Shown here: one piece after another, positions 35,201-47,200 of the stretch
How the letters are laid out: every line of letters starts with the position of its first letter
Numbering within the stretch: position 1 is the first letter of the stretch
NCBI GenBank assembly: GCA_030267565.1
Contig: BRXU01000003.1
Span: 2,216,001 to 2,280,000 of the forward strand
Length of the DNA: 64,000 nucleotides
Direction of reading: 5' to 3'
Source of the DNA: Pleodorina starrii
Taxonomy: Eukaryota > Chlorophyta > Chlorophyceae > Chlamydomonadales > Volvocaceae
Translations under genes and position numbers: made by a program
The notes under the pieces: generated by a model
Database searches by the model: none
Told to the model about the DNA's origin: nothing
Seen by the model: the letters and a program-made list of their open reading frames with translations, nothing else

Positions 35201-38200
35201 GGCCCTGTGATTAATAAAAAAACCAAGGTGTTGGGGGGGGGGCTGATGGTTATATGAGGGTGCGTGCGAGGTGCTGGTGGTGAGGGAGGGAGGGCGGGTG
35301 GGGAGGTGGGTGTGTTGGAGGAGGGAGGGGGCGATGTAAAGCTCGCACTGCAATGGGAGGGGAGACGCGGGTAGAGGTCTCGGGCGGGAGTGCCCGAGTC
35401 TCCGCCCGCCCTCCCCCTTCACCCCCAGCCCAGCGTACTGTGTACCTGGAGGGCGGGCTGCAGCCCATCGCGTACGCCCCCACATCGTAACCACCCCGCC
35501 CGCCCGCCCGCCCGCCCACCCACCCACCTTTAATCCCCACCCCACCTCGCCACGATTCCTTCGCTGCGCTTTCGTCTTCCTTACCAGTTACCACACACTC
35601 CACCTCCACCTCCACTTCCACCCACCCACCCTCACCCACCGAAGACTCACCCCCCGCCTGCCCCCGCCCCCCGCCTGCCCCTCCCCTCCTCCCTCAGGTG
35701 CCCCCGTCCTGGACTCCCACCGCGGTCTGCTGGTCCCCCCCGGGGAGCTGGCAGTCATACCCGTGGCCAGGGGACCCACCTGGGCGGGAGCCACGGACGA
35801 CGGACTGCCGGGTAAGCGACACGCCGCCGCCGCAGCACTGTGTATGGATGTATGTATGTACGACACGGTACGGCACAGGGCCACCGCCGTTGCGCCCCCC
35901 TGCGCGCCTCGTGTTGCTGCGTGTCACGCAGCCCCAAACCACGTTCCGTCCGTTCTGCGTTCTGTCCTCCGACGCCATTATGTTCGCGCGGGTGTTACCG
36001 TAGCCTCTCCATCAGCCGATGTTTGGTTCTGCTTATGAATCCGCCCCCTACCAACGCGGCCTTTTCACCACTCCCCTCCCCTTTCCACACACACCTCGTT
36101 CGTTCTGCCTCCACGAATTCAAAACACAACACACAAAACCCGCACGCAACACCCTCTCCTACTTCCCGCTCCCCAGGCTCCCCCGGCGCCGCCCTCCTGG
36201 ACCGCACCACCCCCTCCCTGGAGGTGGACTGGCTGCGAGACCTGCACAACCCTCGAACCTACCACCCGGATGCCGCCAGCGGGTCGTACCCTGTCGTACA
36301 TGCCATGATGGCCGGTCAGCCGGTGACGCTGTTCACTGCAAGGCAGGGGGCGCGGGTGGAGCCGGCAGGGGTGAGAGGGGGGCAGAGAGGAGAGGAGTGG
36401 TGAGGGGAGGGGAGGGGAGGGGAGGGGAGCGGGGAGGGGAGAGGAGGGAAGGGGAGAGGACATCCCATTCAGCTACCGCACCTGTGTTGCCACCCTCGCC
36501 TCTCTAGTCTGTACCCTCGGCCGGCCCTTTTACTCCATTTCGCAACCCCTTGTTCACTTCTGCTCCTTGTCCGGTGGCCTTTCTCGCAACGGTTGCTCCG
36601 TCTCAACTAGTTACTCGACTTCCATCCCTCCTTTTCCATCGCCCTCCTTCCCTTTCCTGACCCTCCTTGCCTCCCTCCCTTCCCTCCTTCCCGTCCCTCC
36701 TCGCCTCCACCTCAACCCTCCCCCCCCTCCCCCCCCCACACAACACAACACAGCTTCACCCCCAGGCCATGTCCGGCTCCGGAACCCACTTTTACCACAA
36801 GTACTACCAGTCTTGGCGTGCCCCCACCCCGGAGACTACCGCACCCGGCATACTGCTGGCACCGCTGAGGCTGGAGCAGGGTGCGTGGGGGGACAGGGGA
36901 ATTTGGGGGGGGGGTGGGGAGTGGGTGGCTGGGGGAGTGGGGGAGTGGGTGGCTGGGGGAGTGGGTGACTGGGTGCATGCATTGGGCGCGTGCGTGCGTG
37001 GGTTCAGGCTGATGTGTGTTGCTGGCTTCGCTCTCCGTCGCTCCTGGGGCTGGGGCTCCGTGGCTGGCGCAACCCGCGTCAAGTACCTTTCTGGCCCCTC
37101 CCTCCCCGGCCCCGCACCGCATACTTCCTCCGCCGCTCCCACAACCCCCCACTGCTTTTCTCCCTCTTCTACTTGCCCCACGCCCCACACGCCCCCACAC
37201 GCCCTACACGCCCCATACGCCCCCACACGGCCCCGCCCCCACCCCACGCGCCCCTCACGCCCCATACGCCCCCAGACGGTCTGGTTGTGGTGTGGCTGGT
37301 GTCTTGGCCCCACGCCGGTCGTCAGGAGGCTCGTGTGGGCCCCACCGCCGGGTCGTGCGACCTGGTGTTTGCCCCCCTGGCCGACACACCGCAGGCAAAG
37401 AACCGACTGCCGCACGAACACTGGCACCACCAGGTGTGTGTGGGGGGAGGGGGGGGAGACACCTGGGGGGGGAGGGGAGGGGGAAGGGAGGGAGGGGAGA
37501 GAGGGAGGGGGTGGGGCTGTAGCGACGAGGTTTTGCAGGGGTGTACCATGCTCCAGGTGCTCCACATGTCAGGCTGTACTAACTTTCCCTAGGCATAAAA
37601 TACTCACACCCACACATCCACCCACACGCACACATGTCTTTTGGACGCTGAAATTCTCCCCTCCCCCTTCCCCTCCCCCTTACCTCCCCCTTCCCTCACC
37701 CCCTCGTCACCAGAGCGCGGAGGGCCGCCTGGTCCGTCTCAACCCCTCCCAGCTGTCCGTGCAGCCCTCGGCGGCTGCTGGACCGCTGAGGCCCAACGGC
37801 CGGGATGTGGGCGTGGTGGTGCGGGACCTGGGGCCGGGCGTGCACGTGGGGCTGCTGGTACGACAGCTCGCTGGCGCGGCGTCGTACTGGTACGACGAGG
37901 ACGTGCTCGTACCGCTGGGTGCCGTAGAGGTACGGCGGCTGCCGTCGGCGCTGACGAACGCGCTGGCGGTGGGCAATGCGGCGGTGCCGGTGATGGACTG
38001 TACGGCAATGCCGGGCATGCTTGTACGGCGGTGCTACGACGATGGTTCCACGCTCAAGTGCAGTAGCAAGGAGCAGCAGGTGTGTGTGTGTGTGTTTGGG
38101 GGGGGGGGGAGACCGGGGGAGGGGGGAGGGAGGGAACCGGGCTGGGTAACGTGTACGTGTGTGTGTGCGTGCGTCCAAGATCCGAGAAGTTGTTCGGTGT

Positions 38201-41200
38201 TTCTCCCTACCCCCTCGCCCCTTCCCCCCACCCTGAGCCCGCCCTCCTCCCAGCTTTCCTGTGTGTCCATGTGTGCGTGTGTACGGCGTTTCCTAAGCTT
38301 CCCCTTTGCGCCCGCCCCTCCTTCCGGCTTTTACGGCACGTACGTACGAACGTATGTACGGCACAATCATCAGGTGGGCATCCTGATGGCCCCCGTCGCC
38401 TCGGGCCGCTGGCTGGTGCGCTGGTCCGACGGCTCGTCAGCAGTGTACAACACCGGCTCCGGATCCAAGTTCCAGCTGTCGTACGTGTGCGAGCACCCGC
38501 AGGCGGGCGCACCGCTGGCCATGCCGCGCTCGCTGGATCCTGCCGTACTCTCGGAGGCCGCCGTCGCGCCGGGATTCGACTGCTGCACGCCCTTCGCACC
38601 ACCCGGCGCGGAGTGCGATCTAGCGCTGGTGGGCGGGACGGCCATGCAGGTACGATATGGGTGCACGCCGTGTACGGCGTGTACGGCAGATGGTACGATA
38701 TGTTGTGGGTCGTGCCATCCTACAGCGCGTTAGGGGGAGGGGCTGGACATACGGTACCCTCATGTATGGGTGTATGTGTATGGGTGTATGGGTGTGTGTA
38801 TGTGTATGTGCCGGAGTGCGTGTCTGGGGACGGCGGGGGATATGCCAAAGAGGCGCCGCGACCGACCGTGTCAACGGAGGCGTTGCCCTGGTGGCAGGAG
38901 ACGGACTTGATGGCGCCAGCCCTCGCTGGAGGGGAGCTAGCCCACCCCCCTTGTCAGCTTGTCCACTACCACTGTCTTACTTTGAACCACCCACTTCGTT
39001 CACTAGAACCCCCTACCTCCAACCCACCTCCCACGGTCCTTCCGCTGCGGTATCTTGTTTAATTACGGTACCTTTTCCCCCCTACAGACACACTCACACC
39101 CGTCTTGCGCTTAACCCCCCCTTAACCCCCCTTGACCCCCTTAACGCCCCCTTAACCTCCCTCCCCCCCTTCAGATCGATGAGGAGGACAAGCCCCGGCT
39201 GTTGGTCCAGGAGCGGATGCCCGTGGCGGTGGGACCAGGGGCGAGGCAGTTCAGATACAGCGCAGGTGCGTATGGGGGGGGAGGAAGGGGGCGCGACAGC
39301 AGCGAATGCCCGGATGCCCGAGGTGCCTGAGAGTCCTGGGGCATCCAGCCAGGTAACGTGCATGGCGGGGGGGGCAAACTGGCAGAGGCATGCCGCGCAT
39401 CAGCAGCGGCACAGGCGTGTTGTGACACGCGCCTACACCGGGCAGTACCCCAACACCCTGTAGCCCTCCCCCCACCTCGCCCCGCCCCGCCCCCAAACCC
39501 CCCTGAGCCTCCGGCACCATGCGCCACCTTGCCTTGATGCCTACTACGCCCCATCCGCCCCGTTCCGTCCAGTTCCCCCGCCCAACGGCCCCCACCCCGC
39601 CGCTCCCACCTACCCTCCTCTCGCCCCCTCTCACCCCGCCCCCGCTTCTCCCCCCGCCCCCCCCTCTCCGCCAGGCGGCCTGTTTCGGCTGTACGAGCTG
39701 GCCCACGCTGCCGTACCTGGTCAGCCCATCACCGTGTTCACTGCCAAGCAGGGGCTGAGGGTGGTGCTGCACCCCACGGACCCCACCGGAGGAGCGGGTG
39801 CAGGTGGAGGTGGTGGCGGTGGCGGAGGTGGCGGTGGCGGTGGCGGGGGTGGCAGCGGCAGTGGGGAGGAGGGCGGTGCGGCGGCGGCTGCAGGTGGCGG
39901 TCCTGCACAGCCGATGGGCACTCTGACGCGACCCATCAAGTTGGGAGCAAAGGTAGGGAGGGAAGGGGAGGGGAGGGGAGGGGAGGGAAGGGAAGGGAGG
40001 GGGAAGAAGGGGCCTTAGGGTTAGTTCAGTATCGGTAACGGAAACGGGAGCAGTGCCAGGGGTGCGGTATGCGCCGGGGTGTGTAATGGGGGGATGGAGG
40101 GGGGGATCCGTGTGGGTCGGTCCAAACGGTAAAACGGTTCTTTTAGGTAAGGAAAAGAACTTAGCCCCTGGCGCCCGTAATGTTGGTCGGTGTGATCGGT
40201 AGATGTTTTCGTTGGGGAGTTGGTGCTGGGATGGCAAGATTGATGCGAAAATGGAGTTGCATCAATGCATTACTGAATACGATGCGTCGTATGCATAATA
40301 GTTTTCCAGGCGTTGGGCCCGGCTGGGGGAAGGGGGCTGCTGCCCCCCCTCCCCCAGACCCCCTCCCCCCCGCTGGTGGGGGGCGGGGGGCTGCCGCCCC
40401 CCATCCCCCCACACCCCCCTTCCCCCCGCGCACTCTGAATTGCAGTGTCAGTGCTAACCGTGAAATTACAAAGGAAGGCGACCTCGGTTTCAAAACGTTC
40501 ATGTTTCACAAACATGCATGCAAACAAAATGTATTCATTTGCGGCGTGGCGTCCAATAACCACTTTGCCACTCATAGTTTGTCCATTGCCATTTTTGTTA
40601 TTTTATGTGTGACGTAGTAATATGCGTCAAGGCCGTCGGACCGGCTAGCAGAACTGTGGTGTGGTCGCGGGGACATGTTCGCTATGCAATTATTTGGATG
40701 TCGGAAAGATTAAGCGCCGCCATGTAAATATTTATAATTGACGACAACGGTACAATATGGAAGGAACAGAAGTTCGGGATGCGTTGGAGCGAGTGCAGCC
40801 ACGGACCTGCTCGGACCACGGACTAAGTCGAACATCTTTCATACTGATGCGTGCACTATTGCTTTTAAGATTCTAACATGGCATTACGAATATTAAGGGC
40901 TATTAATTAGCGTTGCTAGCGTATCCAGCGACGAAGGTTGCTGGTCACTCAGCCGGGCAGCCAGCCAGCCATTCATACTGATACATGCACTACTGATTTT
41001 AAGTTTCGAATATAGTATTACGATTATTAAGGGCTATTAATTAGCCTTCAAAGTGTATCCAGCCATCAAGGTTGGTCGTCACTCCGCCGGGCAGCCAGCC
41101 AGCCCGGCAGCCACGAACAGGGCCAACACCCCCACGCAACAGAGATTTAAATTCCATATAAGCTTCAGTGCTGCTGCCCTCGCGAGGTCGCTTGGATGTG

Positions 41201-44200
41201 TCAAATCGTTATACGCTCTGCCGTACCGAAGTGTCACACTACATTACGGGCAGTTTCACCACGGGAGGTTCGAGATGCAATCGGACCGAGTCAGCTGGCG
41301 GGGCTTCGGCCCGGCCGGGGAGTGGGCCCCGTGAACAAAGTGGCCGTCTGACACGTTGAGATGTAGCCGAAAGGCGGCGCGGAATGTACGTCCGGCTGAA
41401 CAGGTTGGCTCCTGTCCACTCAATACCCCCACCCCGCATCCTGAAAAGGAGGGTCTAAATTATCCTCGGGACCTGCTCACACGCCAACCGATGCACACCT
41501 CTCTGTCCCCGTCCCTTGGCAGCACCCCCCTATCCGCCATCACCACCACCTCTTTCTCACAACGACGACGACGATGACTCCCTTGTCGTTTCTGACACCT
41601 TGTCGCCCTTTCCCCTGCCGTACCTTGCCGTACCGCCGCAGGGCCCCGCCAAGTCGGGCACCCCCGGCAGCCCTGCCTCCCCCACCGCCCGCCGCCTGCG
41701 CAGCGCCTCCCGCGCCCGCAAAGCCGAATCGCCGTACTCGTCGTACAATGGTCGGTCGCTGCCCGGCGGCGACGCCTCCGACGGGGCTGGCGGCGGCGAG
41801 GCCCCCCCCGAGGTCGACCCCACCACCGCCGTGTGGGAGGTGGCCTGGGACAACGGCACGGTTTCGTCGTACGTGTTGGGCGTGTCGCCGGCGGTGACGG
41901 CGCTGCGGGTGGCGCCTCAGCCGGGATTCAAGTGAGCGCTGGGAGGGGGGGGGGATTAAAACGGCCCGGGGCGAGGGAACGCAACGCAGTCACCTGGGGG
42001 GGATGGGGTGATGCTGATGCTGGGCAAGTACGGCTGTTAGGCGGAGGGCAGGGAAGGGCGGAGGGTGGGGCCCAGCGGGAGGGGAGAACCGTCAACACGG
42101 GGGGAGTGTGTGTGTGGGGGGGGGGGTGCGGCGGCATCGCTTGCTGAAGCACAGGGCGGACCGCAAACGTGGCGGCGGAAGGTCGCTGCCTCCCGTGGGT
42201 CGACTTGGCGCTTGTCGCGAGGGTGGGTTCTTGGCTGCGCCCCTGCTCGCCTGACCTTCCCCGTCATCCCTTCGGGGCCCCTCCTGCCCCCCCCCCCTTG
42301 GCCCCCCTCCCCTCCTTGCACGCACGCACGCACACACGCGCGTAAACGCACACACTCCCCCCGACAGAAACCAACTAACTTGAGTTGAATTGCTGCCCAT
42401 GATGTAGCCGCCTCCCCCGCCCTCCCCCGCCTCCCCCCCGTGACCCCTCCCCCCCGATCCCCCCCTTCCCTCTCGCAGGGTTCCTCCCCCTGCCGCCCCT
42501 CGTGACCCGCCCGACCGGCGCCTCCGCATCCACGACCCCGTACTGCACCTGCCACTACAGGGGCTGCAGGTGGGGGAGGGGGAATTGGGGGGTGAGGGGC
42601 GGATGGGGGTATTTGTGTTTCTGTGTATGTGTTTCTGTTTGTGTGGAGAGAGGAGGTCTCTCTGGGGGACTCCCCCCTCCCAGCTAGCCAGCTCGCCTAT
42701 CGGACCACTCACACCGCCCTCCTACTCCTAACCTCGATATACCCCTCTCCTTCTTCGCCCCCCTTCGCCCTCCCTTCCCCCCTCTCCCCTCCCTCTTACC
42801 TTCCCTCTCCCCTCCCCTTTCCCCTATCCCCTCCCTCTTACCTTTCCTCTCCCATAACCCCCTCCCTCCCCCCCACTTCTTTCCCCCCCCCCAAGGTCCT
42901 GGACGACCACCTCTACTCGCTGGCCTCCAATCTGGACACCGCCGTGTGCGCAATAAACGCAACGGTGCAGCGACTGGCGGCACTGTGGATGTCGGCGGCG
43001 GCATGCGAGCCAGCGGCGCCGTACAAGGCTGTCGTACAGCGCGTCCCCATGCACGGCGACACGCTGCTGCTGGCGGTGGGGCCGACGGCGGCGGCTGGCG
43101 GCGGATCCAAGAGGGCGGCTAGTGGCGACGGACCCGTGGGTCATTTGGATCCCGAGGAGGCGACGGAGATGCTCCGGGAATGCGAGGCGGCGGATGCGAA
43201 GCTGGCGGCGGCGGCGGCGGAGCTGCAGGTGCGGCACGGCACGGTTTGGTGTGCCGTACAGTACGGCAGGATCTGGCGGCGCAGGAGGCGCGAAGGCGGG
43301 CGTTGCGTGTGATGGCGTGATTGGCGCGTGGGGCTGAGGGGGCCATGCTGTTTGCTGTATGCGGGGCTGTATGCCGGTATGCTGCTGCATTTGCTGCGCG
43401 TCTGCCTGCTACATGTGCTGCGCCTGCTGCGTGTGCTCTGTATGTGTCGTGTCGTGTCGTGTCGTGTTTTGTCATGCGGCGCCGTCTTTTGTGTTTTTTC
43501 CTCATGTCAGGTGGCGCTGCGTGGCGCTCCGCACCTGGACTTGGAGGCCCAACGGGCTGCTGAGAAGGCTGCCCTGGAGCGCAAGTGGAGGCGGGAGGCG
43601 GAGGCGGAGGCGGAGGGGGGACACGACCGAAGCGCCACCGACGACGGAGCGCTGCTCGGCGGCGGCGGCGCCGCCGCCGCCGCCGCTGACGGCTCTGCCG
43701 TACAGTCGGTCGAGAACTACCAGGGCCGCTGGATCCTGACGGGCATGTCGTACGAGGACGCGGTGGCGGACGCCGCCGTCGGGCTGGCGGTGGTGATGGG
43801 GCCGGGCGGCGGAGGCGGCGACGACGAGGGCGAGGGGGGGTCGGCGGTGCCGCAGCTGGCGGCTACGGGGCCGTGCAGTGGCGTGGTGGCGGCGGCGATG
43901 GAGCGATTCAATGGTGCGATGAGGGAGGCGCAAGAGGCGCTGGACAGAGCAGGAGGCGGCGGCTTCAGGTGGGGAGGGAGGGGGGGAGGGAGGGACGGGG
44001 GGGGGGGAACGGGGGGGAGGGAAGGGGGTACAAAAGAAGATACCGCAGCGAAGGAACGGAGACGGCGTTAGCGAACGGACCCGGAACCCAGCAATCAAGA
44101 CGGGACAAACGCTGCGACCGCGTCGCCGCCAGACCAACCCAGACGGACGAAGTACGCGCGACAGCACAAGAAAAGAACGGCACGAGCGCCCAGACAGCAC

Positions 44201-47200
44201 AACCCGACCAAATTGAAGACTCACCTGCGGGGGGGGGGTATCACCAATCCATGGGGAGGGGGGATAGGCGCAGGAGCCCGTGGAAGTGGAACGAGGTCTC
44301 GAACACCGGCAATCGAGGTCTTCCCGCCGTCTGCGGCAGAACCGTTCTCAGCTGGTTTGAGTCCAGCCGAGGTGGCTGCGGCATGTGCGCAAGGCGAGCG
44401 GTTTGTAGCAGTTGCGGGAGGCTCTCCGGACGGTCGGCGAAGAGGAGAGGAGGGGCAGTTAGTACCTCCAAAATCTGAGGCTCAGCCACCACCGCCGCGA
44501 TTGCAGAGACTGCCCCCCCAACCCTCCCTGCTGCTGCTGCCCCCGCTCACCGCCTCCGCCCCTGCTCACCGCCGCTCCTGACCCCGCCACCGCCGCCACT
44601 GCCACTGCCACTGCTCACCGCCGCTGCAGGTACCAGGTGACGGTGCTGCCCCGGCCCCCTGGAGCCGCCCTGCCCCTGGCCCAGCTGCAACTCAACTCCC
44701 GCAAGGCCGCCGAAATCGACCCCCTGCTCGTCCAAGAAATGATGGAGACATTCCACGCATTCACGATCGGACTGGCGGCGGCGCCGCCAGCCGCTGAAGG
44801 CGGCGCCGGCGCCGCCGCCGCGCCGCTGGGCCCACTGGCGGCGGCGGCACTGGACCTGGCTCCGGAGCTGCGCGCCGCTGCCGTACGGTCTCACGCCGCC
44901 ATGAGCGAGTACGCGTCGGCGCAGGCGGCGGAGTGGCGGCGGCAGATCCGGGCGATGTACGGCGAAGGCCCTGGCGGCGGCGGTGGGGGCCGCGGCGGCG
45001 CCTTTGGCGCCGTCGGCGGCGGCGGAATGGCTGACGACGATGAGTTTGGCGGGGGTGACGTGGCGAGTGAGGCGGCCACGAGTGAGGTCATCAGCGGGGT
45101 GCTTGGGGGGGTGGGGTTGGCGGATGTAGACGACGGCACGAGGAGGGGGCAGTACAACGGCCTCGCGCTCACAAACGCCAGGTAGGGTGGAGTGGGTGCG
45201 GGTGTGTGGTGTGTGTGGGGGGGGGAGAAGGGGGTGTGGTGGGGGGTTTGCGGGGCTGGGGAGTTGGGGAGGGGGTGCCGGGGCGTTAGTGGGGGTGGGG
45301 GGTGGGGGGCTGGAGAGGGGTTTGGAGGTGTGTACGGCGGCATGGTGTGTCGTGTGGCTGCGGCTTGGAAAGGAGAGGAGCTACGTGAAAGCGCGTCCTG
45401 TATTGATGGGTTTCGTTTTGCCGGGGGGGTGGGGGCACCGCATCGCTGTGTCTCAAAGAGCCTGCCTCTCTCTCTCTCTCTCTTTCTCTTTCCCTTTCCT
45501 GCTGTACCGCACCTTTCGATTGTCGCTTTGTCGGGGGCTGTCCACCGCTTGCAAGTTATGTGTCTGTCCCCTGCGCGTCCCGCACGACCGCCGCCGCACA
45601 CCGCCGCACACTCCAACCGTCCCAACCACTTTAACCGCCCCAACCACCCCAAAACCACCCCCCTCGCTTTTCCTCTGCTGCAGCCCTCCGATGGTGTCGG
45701 TGGCCGGGGGTGTCAGTGTGGGGGACCAGGAGGGGCTGGTGCAGGCCAGTGAGGTAAGGCATGGGGGGGGGGGGAAATGGAAAACGGGGGGGGGGGGCGG
45801 GTGGAGGAAGGGAGGGGAGGAAGGGAGGGGGAGGGGGGGTCGAAAGACGCACGGTGGTGAATGGAGTAAACCCCCCTTCCGCCCGGGAGGGGGGGTTGCC
45901 CCCATCCGCTCGCTTTCCCCCTCCCTCCCATCCTCCCCCATCCTTCCAGTCCGCTGTTTGTGGTATTTACCCCTTCTCTCCCCATTCTCCGCGTTTCCCT
46001 CTCCCCGTCCCCCGCCCCGCCCCACCCCGCTGGCCGCTTTGGATTGTCATACGCTCCCCCCGCCCCTCCCCCTCCCCCCTCCCCCTCCCCTCCCCTCCCC
46101 CCCAGCACTCGACCGCCCTGACCCCCAGTGAGGTGGCCGCCCGCTTCAACGATGCGCTGCTGCAGCTGTGGCGGGCGGCGGGGAGGGCCAACGGATGCGG
46201 GGGCAGCGCCAATGTGTGCGATGCGGTGGTCAAGGTATACACCTATGTGCACGAACAGGTATGTGTATGGGGGGTGGGTTGGGGGTGATTGGGGAGTGGG
46301 AGGGGAGGGGGTGGGAGGGGGGTGCGTGTGGAAGGAGAGGGCCTGGGGGGGAAGCAGTGGCCTGGCTGGGGCGGACCGGGTTTGTGGGGATGGGGGGAAC
46401 TAGGGTGGGTGGCGCGCCAGTCGGAGGTCCCTGCTCTGGACCACCAGGCAACAACGCCCGGGCGGGCGGGCGGGTCGGCCCGGGGGGGGGTTACGTGGGG
46501 TCCCCAGCAGCGGGTTTGGACTGACGGGCTGAGGGGTGTATGTGTGTGTGCACACTTGGAGGGCAGGCAAGGCAGGGCAGGGCCGCCGAGGGGAAGGGGC
46601 GGCGGGGCGGCTCAGCGCATTGTCCGCACAGCGAGTCGGAGCCTTGATTCCTGTCGTCAATCTTGTGTTCCTGTCCTTTGCAGTAAGACTCCTAAAACCC
46701 TAACACCCTCGGCCCCTGTCCATCCCAATGGCCCAAACCCTGGCCGGCGGGCACCAGGTGGCCAAGGCTGTTGCTGCGTACGGCATCAGCTTCATGGGTC
46801 AGGACGCGGAGCACCAGCGCAAGGAGGCGGCGGCGGCGGCTCGGAAGGCGGCGGCGGCGGTGGGGGAGCTGCGGACGCTGGCTGAGCAGTGGGGCGCGGA
46901 GGAGGCGGCGACGCTGGGGGAGGGGCCGGAGGCGGAGGCGGTGGTGGCGGACCTTTCGGACAAGATCAAGGGGGGAGTGGCGCAGGTGGGGGGCTGTTTG
47001 GGGCTGGGTGGGGATGGGGGTGTGGGTGTGGGTGTGGGGGGTTTAGGGCAGGGCTGCGTGTTGGTCTGCGACGCAGGGGTGGGTCTCTGGGCGATTCGGA
47101 GTTGGCGTGGGTTGGGCGAGGCGGTGACCCGTGGGTCTGGAGCACCAAGGGCGATCACCTCGGGGCCGGGCCCCCTTGGCTTCCTTTGGCGGCTCGTCGC

